Origin: Bacillota bacterium
GTDB taxonomy: Bacteria; Bacillota; SHA-98; UBA4971
Assembly: GCA_012842395.1 (NCBI GenBank)
Contig: DUSX01000030.1
Span: 43,874 to 107,873 of the forward strand
Reading direction: 5' to 3'
DNA length: 64,000 nt
Position numbers and translations under genes: made by a program. This document shows, in pieces, positions 8,947 through 17,599 of this stretch (the first letter of the stretch is position 1; the number at the start of each line of letters is the position of its first letter). The notes under the pieces are model-generated. The model ran no database searches. It had not been told where the DNA came from and worked only from the letters and a program-made list of their open reading frames with translations.

Positions 8947-8994
8947 ATGGCTGAGTATGCATCAACGCGGATGGCTGAGTATGCATCAACGCGG
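8947..8994 (+). repeat. Perfect 24-bp tandem duplication at the start of the transketolase C subunit
   Basis: The 24 bases from 8947 to 8970 are repeated exactly at 8971-8994, duplicating MAEYASTR including the ATG. An exact copy with no substitutions suggests a recent slippage event. Confidence 0.95.
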
Positions 8995-9912
8995 AGCGCC
9001 TTCATAGCGGCACTGCTTGAGTCCGGGAGAAAGAATACCAGCATAGTCGTGGTAAGTGCGGATTCTGAGTCGCGTTACGGCGAATTCGTCAAGGAGTTCC
9101 CAGACAGGAGCTTCAACGTGGGCATCTCTGAGCAAACCATGATAGGGGTCGCGGCTGGTCTGGCTCTGACTGGCAAGACAGCCGTGGTGACTGCCTACGC
9201 GAATTTCCTGGCCTTCAGGGCATTGGAGCAAATACGGGTCGACATCGCCGCGGAGAAGCTCGATGTTAAGCTCGTCGGTACCGACACAGCCTTCTCCGCC
9301 GGCTGGTCGGGCTACACTCATCTGGCCTTGGAGGACATGGCCGCGATAAGGGCCCTCCCCAACATCGTGATCGTGGATCCTGCGGACGGCAACGAGGCGT
9401 TTGAGGCCACGCGGGCCATGTTCGAGTACCGCGGGCCAGTCTACATACGTTTACGTGGGAGACAGAAAGACCCCGTGCTTCCCGTTCCAACGAGACCATT
9501 CGCCATAGGGCGGGGGGAGGTCCTGGTGGAGGGCAAGGACGTGCTGATCGTTGCCTGCGGCAGTGCGGTATACGAAAGCCTGAAAGCAGCGAGCCTGCTC
9601 CAGGCCCAGGGATGGAGTCCCGCGGTTGTGAAGATGTCCACGATTAGGCCCCTGGACGGTGAGCTTCTCCTTGAACTGACCGGGCGCATACAAAGGGTGG
9701 TGACTGTGGAGCACCACAATATCGTTGGCGGTCTCGGAAGCGCCGTGGCGGAGTTCATGTCCGAGGCAGGCATAGGCGGGCGGCTTCTCAGACTGGGTGT
9801 GACGAACGGTTTCTGCAGGGCCGGATCGGAAGACATGTTGAAGAAGGCGTTATCTCTGGACGGCGAGGGCATAGCTTCAGCCGTAAGCCACTTCTTGCTC
9901 AAAGAGAAATGA
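8947..9912 (+). CDS. Transketolase, C-terminal subunit
   Basis: This 321-residue partner of the preceding subunit carries the pyrimidine-binding and C-terminal domains. Key segments are NVGISEQTMIGVAAGLAL with the conserved Glu, the Phe-rich AYANFLAFRALEQIR segment, and the C-terminal VTVEHHNIVGGLG. The first eight codons (MAEYASTR) are exactly duplicated in tandem, so there are two identical in-frame starts at 8947 and 8971 in the same coding context. Any ribosome binding site for the first start lies within the preceding gene. The duplication lengthens the N-terminus by eight residues relative to a single copy. Confidence 0.92.
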   Translation: MAEYASTRMAEYASTRSAFIAALLESGRKNTSIVVVSADSESRYGEFVKEFPDRSFNVGISEQTMIGVAAGLALTGKTAVVTAYANFLAFRALEQIRVDIAAEKLDVKLVGTDTAFSAGWSGYTHLALEDMAAIRALPNIVIVDPADGNEAFEATRAMFEYRGPVYIRLRGRQKDPVLPVPTRPFAIGRGEVLVEGKDVLIVACGSAVYESLKAASLLQAQGWSPAVVKMSTIRPLDGELLLELTGRIQRVVTVEHHNIVGGLGSAVAEFMSEAGIGGRLLRLGVTNGFCRAGSEDMLKKALSLDGEGIASAVSHFLLKEK

Positions 9913-9928
9913 TCAAGGAGAAATGACT

Positions 9929-10393
9929 ATGAAAGTGATTGTCGGGGCTGACCATCTGGGTTTCGAGTTGAAGGAGACCATAAAGTCTCATCTGAGGGAG
10001 AAAGGGATAGACGTTATAGACGCGGGCACCTACGACACGAATCCTGTGGACTATCCTGACGTCGGCCTTGCGGTGGCGAGGAGGGTGGCAGCCGGGGAGG
10101 CCGAGAGGGGCATCCTAGTATGCGGCACGGGGATCGGCATGGCTATCGTGGCCAACAAGGTCCCCGGCGTGAGAGCGGCCCAGTGTCACGATGTGTATTC
10201 CGCGGAGCGAGCCAGGAAGAGCAACAACGCGCAGATCATGACCCTGGGTTCCTTGGTAGTGGGACCCGAGCTGGCGAAGAAGCTCGTAGACGTGTGGCTG
10301 GAGTCCGAATTCCAAGGGGGCAGATCCGGGCCGAAGGTCGAGAAAATCAACGCGATAGACCGTATGTACCGCAAAGACGAGGGGGCCGTCTAA
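9929..10393 (+). CDS. rpiB: Ribose-5-phosphate isomerase B
   Basis: This is a 154-residue RpiB/LacAB-family sugar-phosphate isomerase. Typical marks are IVGADHLGFELK at the N-terminus, the active-site loop GILVCGTGIGM with Cys65, and the following CHDVYSAERARKSNNA segment. It interconverts ribose 5-phosphate and ribulose 5-phosphate (allose 6-phosphate or galactose 6-phosphate isomerase activity is known for relatives). The start is ATG 9929, with AAGGAG eight bases upstream; the in-frame ATG at 9923 is too close to that site. It completes a pentose-phosphate set with the transaldolase and transketolase genes. Confidence 0.93.
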   Translation: MKVIVGADHLGFELKETIKSHLREKGIDVIDAGTYDTNPVDYPDVGLAVARRVAAGEAERGILVCGTGIGMAIVANKVPGVRAAQCHDVYSAERARKSNNAQIMTLGSLVVGPELAKKLVDVWLESEFQGGRSGPKVEKINAIDRMYRKDEGAV

Positions 10394-10791
10394 CGGCCGC
10401 TGGCCGCCACGGTCCTTCACAGAAGTCCCGTCGCTTTTGCGTGCGCGGCCGAGGCCGCGCGCTTGTCCGGTGCTCGCGGCTGCCCGTCGGTGCCCATCGC
10501 TGCTCGTCGGTGCTCGCCGGTGCTCGCACGCGGTATGTCTCGCTGGCTTCTCATGCTTCTCTTACGCGTGTGCGAGACAGACCCGCGAGAGAAGGACGCC
10601 GCCTCGTGACCCGGAGACTGCCCGGTGAGGAATCCGCCGATCTGCCGGTCGGCGGCGGCTGGAATGTGCAAGCCGAAAGGAGGGGAGACAAGGGGGAAAG
10701 AGTGACGCGGACGTGATATCGCAGGCGGGCGCTGGCGCGCGATGGTGGACAAACGCCAACGAAAACGCCAACGGACTGTGGGGTGCCATGA
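10394..10791. other. Intergenic region with terminator-like hairpin and CGGTGCTCG microrepeats
   Basis: A GC hairpin (GCGCGGC at 10443-10449, loop CGAG, GCCGCGC at 10454-10460) follows rpiB but lacks a T-run. Behind it, roughly 10465-10530 holds degenerate 9-10-base units of the type CGGTGCTCGC. No gene is supported in the rest of the gap, although reading frames stay open because of the base composition. Confidence 0.6.
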
Positions 10792-11742
10792 ATGAAAAGG
10801 TACGAATGTGACCTTCACTGCCATACTGTTAGGTCCGACGGGAACGATACGCCGAAGGAACTGATAGACAACGCAGCTACACTGGGTGTAAGGGTCGTAG
10901 CCATTACCGATCATGACGTGCAGCCGCCTTTGCACGTTGATGTTAACGGGGGTAGTGTGGACATACATTCGTACGCACGGGAACAGGGCGTCGAGGTTGT
11001 GCTGGGTTATGAGTTTTCGTGCGACACGTACGTGGACGACGTCCATGTGTTGGGCTACAGAATGGACTGGAACAGCGCCCTCCTAGCCGAGGAGGTAAGG
11101 CGTGCCCGCGAGAGCAAGACCGAGGCTTACAGGCGCCTGTGCGAGAGGCTGACCCTGAAGGGCATGCCGGTGGATTTCGACAGGGATGTGCTGGCGGTCC
11201 CGGGTCCGGACGGGCAGGTTGTATTTCGGGATCCCGACGACGTTGAGAGGAAGCACGTTTTCGAGGCCATGGCCAGAAAGGGCTACGCCCCGAGTTGGAA
11301 GGACGCGAAACTGCTCGTCAGGGACGACCCGGAATTGAACGTCAGAAGAGAGAAGATCGATCCAGGCGAAGCCATCCGCCTCATTAAGGAGCTAGGGGGG
11401 ACAGCAGTCCTTGCCCATCCGCTCCTCATAGATGAGATAATCCGGTACCCGGACGGGAAGGTCTTGACGCGCGAGGAATACATTGCGAGGCTCATAGCCC
11501 AAGGCCTGGATGGAATAGAGGCACGTTACACGTATGGCAAGACAAGCTACAAGGGCCGCATGTCCGACGCGGAGGCCGAGGACTACATCCGCCGAGAATA
11601 CACCGGCAAAGTCAAGATCATCACCGGCGGCTCGGACTACCACGCAGACGCACGAAAGGGCGTGAACAACCCCAGATACATTGGGGAGGCCGGCATATCC
11701 TTCGAAGAATACGAGGCGATCAGGCCTTTCCTTACGCGATAG
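10792..11742 (+). CDS. PHP-domain metal-dependent phosphoesterase
   Basis: This 316-residue protein has the PHP (polymerase and histidinol phosphatase) fold. Metal-binding motifs are visible: DLHCHTVRSDG (His9, His11), AITDHD (Asp40, His41) and the late GGSDYHAD motif near residue 280. Relatives (TrpH/RNase AM type) cleave phosphate from nucleotides or small phosphoesters. There is an insertion of roughly 100 residues between the second and later motifs that is longer than in the compact family members. It is the last gene of the pentose-phosphate region; its substrate is unknown and its link to that pathway is only positional. Confidence 0.82.
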   Translation: MKRYECDLHCHTVRSDGNDTPKELIDNAATLGVRVVAITDHDVQPPLHVDVNGGSVDIHSYAREQGVEVVLGYEFSCDTYVDDVHVLGYRMDWNSALLAEEVRRARESKTEAYRRLCERLTLKGMPVDFDRDVLAVPGPDGQVVFRDPDDVERKHVFEAMARKGYAPSWKDAKLLVRDDPELNVRREKIDPGEAIRLIKELGGTAVLAHPLLIDEIIRYPDGKVLTREEYIARLIAQGLDGIEARYTYGKTSYKGRMSDAEAEDYIRREYTGKVKIITGGSDYHADARKGVNNPRYIGEAGISFEEYEAIRPFLTR

Positions 11743-12351
11743 ATGAATAAACAGTCCACGATAGACGGGTGAGCGAAGCGGCGGCTGGGTTCAGCGGAGG
11801 GTGTCGGATCATCGCGGAGCTTCCGTTCAGTGCACCTTAGGGCCTGGTTTACCTTCGCGCCGCCGCCTGACCCCGCGCCCGGTAGCCCTTCCCATTTCTT
11901 GAGGACCCTGTAGGATGTGCTGAACGTTGCGTGGCACCGTCCTAGCAGCCCGACTGCGTATCTCTCACCGTGAATGTCGAGGCCGAGCACGCGGGCCATC
12001 ATGTGTTCCGCCACCCACATCCAACCAATGTGTATGACCAACACGTCGATCAGCGCACAGACACATTTACGTTCACATCGGCGGTTCCCTCCTAGATCCC
12101 TCCATAGTCCCATCTTGTATAGTCCCATCTTGCCGTAACGGAGCCGGGAACCACTTCCCCAAGCCCCGTGAACTCTGGGCACCGTGCAATCGGCGATCGG
12201 CTATATCTGTAATAGACAAAAATTGCCGTCATCTTTCATCGTTATGGACAAAGGATTCTGTGTGTATGCGGTGAAATAGTGCACCAAACGAGTTCTAGCA
12301 GATATGGCCCTGATCAGGCGGCAACAAATCGGTTTCTCGCGGGGGAATAGT
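11743..12351. other. Intergenic region upstream of the long catabolic operon
   Basis: I see no supportable gene in this roughly 600-base stretch. A minus-strand open frame (about 11637-12182) overlaps the PHP gene end and shows no recognisable domain. The last 150 bases are AT-richer and must contain the promoter of the amidohydrolase-liv operon, but no clear hexamers stand out. Confidence 0.5.
12104..12132. repeat. 14-bp direct repeat, 15-bp period
   Basis: ATAGTCCCATCTTG occurs at 12104-12117 and again at 12119-12132. It is a short tandem duplication in noncoding DNA. Confidence 0.9.
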
Positions 12352-13575
12352 GTGAACTCTCGAATTGAACGCTCGCGTGTCAGAGAAGTGATGGGCAGGG
12401 TCATCGAGATCCGGAGAAAGGTTCATGCCCATCCTGAACTCGGGTATGAGGAACACGAGACCTCGAAGCTGGTTTCGGAGGTTTTGGAGCCTTTGGGCTT
12501 AGAGGTCAGAACAGGAGTGGCCGGCACAGGGGTCGTAGGCGTCCTGCACGGCCGCGATACCGGGCATACTGTGGCGCTTAGGGCAGATATGGACGCACTG
12601 CCGATAACCGAGGACACCGGGCTGGCGTTTTCCTCCACTGTCCCAGGGAAGATGCATGCGTGTGGGCACGACGGTCACGTGGCGATGCTGCTCGGAACTG
12701 CGATGGTTCTATCTGGAGTGAGGGACCTCATTCACGGTAGCGTGAAGTTCATATTCCAACCTTCAGAGGAACGCACAGGCGGGGCGCTTCCAATGATCGA
12801 GAGAGGAGTGCTCGAGGACCCTGATGTCGACGCGATTTTCGCGGCGCACCTGTGGCCGGACGTTCCCTTTGGTTGCGTCGGAGTGCACGAGGGACCAGCT
12901 ATGGCCGCGCTCGACGAGATACATATCGAGATCTATGGCAAGGGTGGACACGTAGCAACTCCTCACAGGAGCATAGACGCAGTACTAGGCGCGGCCTCAT
13001 TCATTTTAGAGCTGCAATCCATTGTCAGCCGGGAAATCGACCCGACTGAACCCGCGGTTGTAAGCATCGGACAGGTATGCGGAGGGACGGCATACAACGC
13101 GATTGCGGATAAGGTCATGCTGGGCGGGACCGTTAGAGTCGTAAACCCAGACCTACGCCAGGTTATGGAGAAGAAGATCTCCGACAGGCTCCGTGGTCTT
13201 CAAGAGAGTTACGGAATACAGCACAGCTTCGAGTATAGATTCGGATATCCGCCCGTGGTGAACGACCATGAGATGGCGAGGTTTGTGCGAGAAGTGGCGG
13301 GAGAGTTGCTCGGAAGGGACAAGGCTTTCCAGATAGCTCGTCCGGTGATGGCAGGAGAGGATTTCGCATACTATCTCGAGCGCGTCCCAGGGGCCATCTT
13401 CCTTCTCGGGATAGGTGATAGCAGTGTTGGGAACCACCCTTTACATCATCCGAAGTTCATGTTCAACGAAGATGTCTTGGAAGTTGGGGTATGGGTCCTG
13501 TCGCAGATCGCAGTGAGCTACCTGGAGAGATTCAAAAGCCCACGGCGGGACCATGACCGGATCGCTAGACCATAA
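12352..13575 (+). CDS. M20-family amidohydrolase (N-acyl-amino-acid/hippurate hydrolase type)
   Basis: This is a 407-residue zinc/manganese amidohydrolase of the M20D group. Metal-site marks are ACGHDGH (Cys104, His106), PSEE (Glu139-Glu140), AAHLWPD (His166) and the C-terminal HHPKF. Members split N-acyl amino acids, hippurate or amino-acid conjugates into acid plus amine. I prefer GTG 12352, with GGGGG seven bases upstream; the ATG at 12304 has no good site. It lies 109 bases before the LIV-type importer on the same strand, so it probably acts on what that transporter brings in (inference). Confidence 0.88.
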   Translation: MNSRIERSRVREVMGRVIEIRRKVHAHPELGYEEHETSKLVSEVLEPLGLEVRTGVAGTGVVGVLHGRDTGHTVALRADMDALPITEDTGLAFSSTVPGKMHACGHDGHVAMLLGTAMVLSGVRDLIHGSVKFIFQPSEERTGGALPMIERGVLEDPDVDAIFAAHLWPDVPFGCVGVHEGPAMAALDEIHIEIYGKGGHVATPHRSIDAVLGAASFILELQSIVSREIDPTEPAVVSIGQVCGGTAYNAIADKVMLGGTVRVVNPDLRQVMEKKISDRLRGLQESYGIQHSFEYRFGYPPVVNDHEMARFVREVAGELLGRDKAFQIARPVMAGEDFAYYLERVPGAIFLLGIGDSSVGNHPLHHPKFMFNEDVLEVGVWVLSQIAVSYLERFKSPRRDHDRIARP

Positions 13576-13684
13576 GAGACGTTAACACGTGGGAGGTGGT
13601 GGCGAAGGGCTGAGACAATGCGGCAGTGAATCCCGTGGCGGCCTTCAGACGAAACCATATTGACTTTAAGGAGGGCGGTTTCAA

Positions 13685-14818
13685 GTGTTCAGACGGCTTT
13701 CGATCGCAACTATTGTAGCTGTCCTGTTGGTCACAAGCCTAGCCCCCATTGCGATTGGTGCTGAGCCTACCTACAAAATAGGCCTGGTGGCGCCATTCAC
13801 AGGTCAAGGGTCTATTCTCGGAGACTACATCAAGAATAGCTTCGTGATGGCAGTTGACGAGATCAATGCCGCCGGTGGAGTCAGGGGACGCAAAATAGAT
13901 TACGTGATCTACGATGACGCCGCCTCGCCGGCTACGTCGATTAACGTCGTAACCAAGGCGATCGTCAATGATAGAGTGGAAGCGCTTTTCGGTCCGAATA
14001 TGTCCAGCTGCGTCTTGGCTGTTCACCAGGTAGCATGGGACAATAGGGTCCCGATGCTGGTGGGTGCCACGTCTCCCTCGTTCGGTTACGACAGGGTCGG
14101 GAACCCGTGGCTCTTCAGACTACGTGCCGACGATGATGTAAAGGTCGTAAACCTCGTTAAATACGCGGTTGAAGTCATGAAGGTCAAGAAGCCCGGGATT
14201 ATCCACGGCTCGACTGACTACTGCATCGTCGCCAGGGACGTTGCCATAAGAGAGTTCAAAAAGTACGGTATTGATGTCGTGGCCGCCGAGCAAATCAAGG
14301 AAGGCGAGAAAGATGCCACCGGCCAACTTCTCAAGATAAAGCGAGCTGGCGCGGATGCGCTCATTGGGCTCACGCATGAGCCGGAAGCCGCGGTCTCGGT
14401 GAGGCAGGCCAAACAACTCGGCTTGAACGTGCCCATAATCGGCTTTTCGGCTTGGGGAGTCCCCGCGTTTACCGACCTCGCGGGCGATGCCGCAATCGGT
14501 GTCATTTCTGTACAGGGCTTTACGCCCGAGTACAAGGACCCCAAGGTCCAGGAGTTCGTGAAGAAATATCAGGCCAGATGGGGTCAGTTGCCGAGCGACC
14601 CTGCTCAGGCATACTACGATGGCGTTTACATCCTCGCCCACGTCATAAACCAGGTGGGATTCGACCGTGAGGCGATCCGCAAAGGCCTTGAGACTCTCAA
14701 GGATTTCAACGGCGTCCAGGGCAAACTCACCTGCGACAGTAAGCACAACTTCACGAACTTCTCGTTGATCTCTAGGTTCAAAGGAGACCGCTGGGAGATA
14801 ATCGATGCCATATTCTAA
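13685..14818 (+). CDS. livJ: LIV-type ABC transporter substrate-binding protein
   Basis: This 377-residue secreted binding protein is of the Leu/Ile/Val family (Peripla_BP_6). A signal peptide occupies about residues 1-25. The mature part begins YKIGLVAPFTGQGS, with the family segments GDYIKNSFVMAVDEINAAGG and VEALFGPNMSS. The start is GTG 13685 with AAGGAGGG upstream. Such proteins bind branched amino acids, but also amides, urea and aromatic acids, so the ligand is open. It is followed by a hairpin (14840-14879) and then all four other components of the importer. Confidence 0.92.
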   Translation: MFRRLSIATIVAVLLVTSLAPIAIGAEPTYKIGLVAPFTGQGSILGDYIKNSFVMAVDEINAAGGVRGRKIDYVIYDDAASPATSINVVTKAIVNDRVEALFGPNMSSCVLAVHQVAWDNRVPMLVGATSPSFGYDRVGNPWLFRLRADDDVKVVNLVKYAVEVMKVKKPGIIHGSTDYCIVARDVAIREFKKYGIDVVAAEQIKEGEKDATGQLLKIKRAGADALIGLTHEPEAAVSVRQAKQLGLNVPIIGFSAWGVPAFTDLAGDAAIGVISVQGFTPEYKDPKVQEFVKKYQARWGQLPSDPAQAYYDGVYILAHVINQVGFDREAIRKGLETLKDFNGVQGKLTCDSKHNFTNFSLISRFKGDRWEIIDAIF

Positions 14819-14839
14819 AAGACTGCATGTCTAGGGTGA

Positions 14840-14894
14840 CCTGGGGTGTAGCTGGAGCGCATGCTCGGTGCACCCCAGGGCCTACCCTGTGGGG
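14840..14894 (+). promoter_or_regulatory. Hairpin with alternative pairing between livJ and livH
   Basis: CCTGGGGTG (14840-14848) pairs perfectly with CACCCCAGG (14871-14879), with a small inner stem GAGC/GCTC. The second arm can instead pair downstream: CCCCAGGG (14873-14880) with CCC-tg-TGGGG (14885-14894). It lacks a T-run, so it is more likely an mRNA stabiliser or translational attenuator than a simple terminator. The same CTGGGGTG stem recurs at 58967-59006. Confidence 0.7.
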
Positions 14895-14916
14895 AATGAG
14901 AGGTGGTGTGAGGGTC

Positions 14917-15795
14917 ATGCTGAGCCAGATAGTTCAGAACGCCGTGAGCGGTGTGGCCATCGGCCTCCTGTACGGTCTTATCGGGCTAGGGGTTGTGCTG
15001 TTTTTCCAGACGACGAACCTGATCAACTTTGCACATATCTCTTCCGCTATGCTTGGCGCGTACCTGTTCTATACGTTTTACGTGTTATTGCACCAGAGGT
15101 TTGTCACATCCCTTGTCGTGGCTGTTCTCATGGTCGCCCTTTACGGAGCCCTCCTCAAGCGGTTTGTGTACAACCCTCTGTTAAAGCGTCAAGGCGGACG
15201 ACTGGAGTTTATTATCGCCACTCTTATGCTTTCGGTTTTTCTTCTGAACGCGGTAATAGTCCTTTGGGGTGGCATCCCGCTTCCGTTCCCGCCCGTATTC
15301 GGAGACCCTACGAAGCCTTTGATACTGGGGGACATTGTGATCCAGTATCACTCATTGTGGGTATTGGGATTCGTTGGTTTGTTTGTTATAGCGCTTCAGC
15401 TATTCTTCACCAAGACCATTACCGGGAAGTCTCTCCGGGCCGTCGCTCAGAATCCCAGAGCGGCCAGGCTTATGGGCGTTGACGTTGACAAGATGCTCCG
15501 CCTTTCATTCATGTTGAGTACCGGGATTACGGCTCTGGCCGGAATCCTGCTAGCGCCGACGTACTTTGTGTCGCTGGATCTCGGAGGTGGTATCATCGGA
15601 ATCAAGGGGTTCGCTTCGGCCGTCATTGCAGGGTTGAAGAAACCTTATCTTGCGCTGCTCGGCGGGGTCATGATCGGGCTTGCGGAGAACTTTGTCGTGC
15701 TGTACTTCTCGTCCACCTACAGGGACGTCATCACTTTCTTTCTCCTGATATTGTTCCTGGTGGTCAGAAGACAGCCCGAGGAAGCGGGAAGGTAA
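14917..15795 (+). CDS. livH: Branched-chain amino-acid-type ABC transporter permease LivH
   Basis: This 292-residue membrane permease has about eight hydrophobic helices. It shows the LivH marks GLLYGLIGLG at the N-terminus and SLRAVAQNPRAARLMGVDV in the cytoplasmic loop that contacts the ATPase. I place the start at ATG 14917 or the nearby GTG at 14908; both follow GAGAGGTGG. The reading frame extends upstream to 14827, but that part overlaps the hairpin. It pairs with LivM. Confidence 0.9.
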   Translation: MLSQIVQNAVSGVAIGLLYGLIGLGVVLFFQTTNLINFAHISSAMLGAYLFYTFYVLLHQRFVTSLVVAVLMVALYGALLKRFVYNPLLKRQGGRLEFIIATLMLSVFLLNAVIVLWGGIPLPFPPVFGDPTKPLILGDIVIQYHSLWVLGFVGLFVIALQLFFTKTITGKSLRAVAQNPRAARLMGVDVDKMLRLSFMLSTGITALAGILLAPTYFVSLDLGGGIIGIKGFASAVIAGLKKPYLALLGGVMIGLAENFVVLYFSSTYRDVITFFLLILFLVVRRQPEEAGR

Positions 15796-15810
15796 AGGGG
15801 AGAGAGCGCC

Positions 15811-16827
15811 ATGAACAAGAAACGAGCAGTCCTGATCGCGATGACCGCCGCATTTCTGCTCATTCCCGTGCTCGACAGGAACCAGTACCACATCTATATC
15901 CTGGACCGGGCATTGATAAACTGTATAGTCGCCAGTGGCCTTGTTGCCTTGACAGGGCTGGCGGGTCAGATGTCGCTTGGGCATGCAGCATTCTACGGGA
16001 TAGGCGCCTACACTTCCGCCCTATTGACCGCGAGGCTCGGTGTGCCGATATGGCTGGGCATCGTCGTGGCGGCCGTTGTCTGCCTTGCGGCAGGGATGCT
16101 TCTGGGCATACCGTCCTTCAGAGTCTCGGGCTTTTACCTCTCTCTCGTCACGATCGCGTTTGGCAACATAGTCTGGATGGTCATCGTGAACTGGCAGTCA
16201 CTGACCGGAGGGCCACTTGGGCTGCTTGGCATCCCCACAATCAGGGTCAGCGGCAAGCCCATTGGCAAAGTGGGGTTCTTCTATCTGTCCGCCGTGGTTC
16301 TCGCGTTAACCTTCATCATCAGCCGCAGGATCGCCGGCTCCTATCTTGGACGCGCAATGAGGGCGATGCGCGACGACGAAGTGGCGGCCACCACCATGGG
16401 AATAAACGCTAGAGCCTTAAAACTCATGGTATTCTCCCTTTCGGCAATGTACGGCGGAGTTGCGGGGGGCCTGTACGCGCACCTTTCGACATTCCTGAGC
16501 CCCGAGAGCTTTGTGTTCCTGGAGTCATGCAATTTCGTTGCCATGGCTGTCGTGGGAGGGCTGAGGCACATCTTCGGTGGAATACTCGGGGGCATTGTGG
16601 TTACGCTGGTCCCGGAGTTTCTTCGAGTCAAGGGATGGGAGATTTACTACCTTATGGGCTCCAGCCTCGTGATCCTGCTCCTGGTGATCTACCTGCCCTC
16701 AGGGCTAGTTCCCGCAATCGACAACGTTTTCGACCGTCTCTTTGTGAGGGGGAGTAGCTCAGTCGCGCGCGGCAGCGGAGCTTCTCCCACCGGCACTGGC
16801 CCGGCGAAGGTCACGAAAGGTAGGTGA
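15811..16827 (+). CDS. livM: Branched-chain amino-acid-type ABC transporter permease LivM
   Basis: This is the second permease of the importer, 338 residues with about nine membrane helices. The conserved ATPase-contact region AMRAMRDDEVAATTMGI and the preceding GGPLGLLGIP segment are typical of LivM. The start at ATG 15811 follows GGGGAGAG. The last 25 residues are a Ser/Gly/Thr-rich cytoplasmic tail without conserved features. It lies directly between LivH and the ATPases. Confidence 0.92.
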   Translation: MNKKRAVLIAMTAAFLLIPVLDRNQYHIYILDRALINCIVASGLVALTGLAGQMSLGHAAFYGIGAYTSALLTARLGVPIWLGIVVAAVVCLAAGMLLGIPSFRVSGFYLSLVTIAFGNIVWMVIVNWQSLTGGPLGLLGIPTIRVSGKPIGKVGFFYLSAVVLALTFIISRRIAGSYLGRAMRAMRDDEVAATTMGINARALKLMVFSLSAMYGGVAGGLYAHLSTFLSPESFVFLESCNFVAMAVVGGLRHIFGGILGGIVVTLVPEFLRVKGWEIYYLMGSSLVILLLVIYLPSGLVPAIDNVFDRLFVRGSSSVARGSGASPTGTGPAKVTKGR

Positions 16828-16833
16828 TGGCGG

Positions 16834-17598
16834 GTGGCTATTCTAACCACGAAGAATCTCACGAAAAGGTTCGGCGGACTTGTCGCGGTCAATGACCTCA
16901 GCGTTGAAATCCCGGAAGGACAGGTGACCGGCCTCATTGGCCCCAACGGGTCGGGGAAAAGCACTTTTATCAACCTCATTTCCGGGGTGTACAGGCCAAC
17001 CTCCGGCGAGATTCACTTCAACGGCCAGGATATCGCGGGCAAACCTGCCCATGTTATCACGGCTATGGGTATGGCCAGAACCTACCAGCAGATCCGGCTT
17101 TTCGAGCAACTCACCGTCCTCGAAAACGTCCTCGTTGGGAGGCACCTGAGCTATTCGTCGAACCTCCTCGACATCCTCCTCGCCACAAAGAAGCTTTCGG
17201 CCGAGGAGAGGACCGAGAAGGAAAAGGCGTTTGAATACTTGCGACTCGTCGGGCTCGCTGACAAGGCAGATGAGTATCCGAGAAACCTGCCGTACGGTTT
17301 CAGGCGGAATCTCGAGATAGCGCGGGCTCTTGCGCTCGAACCGAGACTCTTGCTCCTAGACGAGCCGGCGGCGGGCATGAACCGCGACGAATTCCTTGCG
17401 GTCACTCAACTCATCCTCAACCTCAAGGCCCAGGGGCTTTCCATCTTGCTTGTGGAGCACACCATGGAATTCATCGAGACGGTTGCCGATAAGGTGATAG
17501 TCCTCAACTTTGGATGCAAGCTGGCTGAGGGCACGTTCGGGGAGATCGAGAGAGACCCGAACGTCATCGAGGCGTACCTGGGCAAGGAGGGGCTGTGA
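16834..17598 (+). CDS. livG: Branched-chain amino-acid-type ABC transporter ATPase LivG
   Basis: This 254-residue ATPase has Walker A GPNGSGKS (residues 36-43), Walker B LLLLDEP and the switch His in VEHTMEF. The ABC signature is odd: where LivG proteins usually read LSYGQQR, this one reads LPYGFRR, with both the Ser and the first Gln changed. The partner LivF has an intact signature, so one composite ATP site may be weakened. The GTG start at 16834 follows AGGTGATGG. Its stop and the LivF start are one base apart. Confidence 0.92.
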   Translation: MAILTTKNLTKRFGGLVAVNDLSVEIPEGQVTGLIGPNGSGKSTFINLISGVYRPTSGEIHFNGQDIAGKPAHVITAMGMARTYQQIRLFEQLTVLENVLVGRHLSYSSNLLDILLATKKLSAEERTEKEKAFEYLRLVGLADKADEYPRNLPYGFRRNLEIARALALEPRLLLLDEPAAGMNRDEFLAVTQLILNLKAQGLSILLVEHTMEFIETVADKVIVLNFGCKLAEGTFGEIERDPNVIEAYLGKEGL

Positions 17599-17599
17599 G

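Noticed and set aside
10120..10716. A plus-strand open frame running from rpiB into the intergenic region
   Set aside because: It overlaps rpiB out of frame and then passes through GC-rich microrepeats; there is no start signal or domain.
11637..12182. A minus-strand open frame of 181 codons that might be a decayed transposase
   Set aside because: A short helix-turn-helix-like stretch caught the eye, but no family motif is convincing, it overlaps the PHP gene and it contains a fresh tandem repeat.
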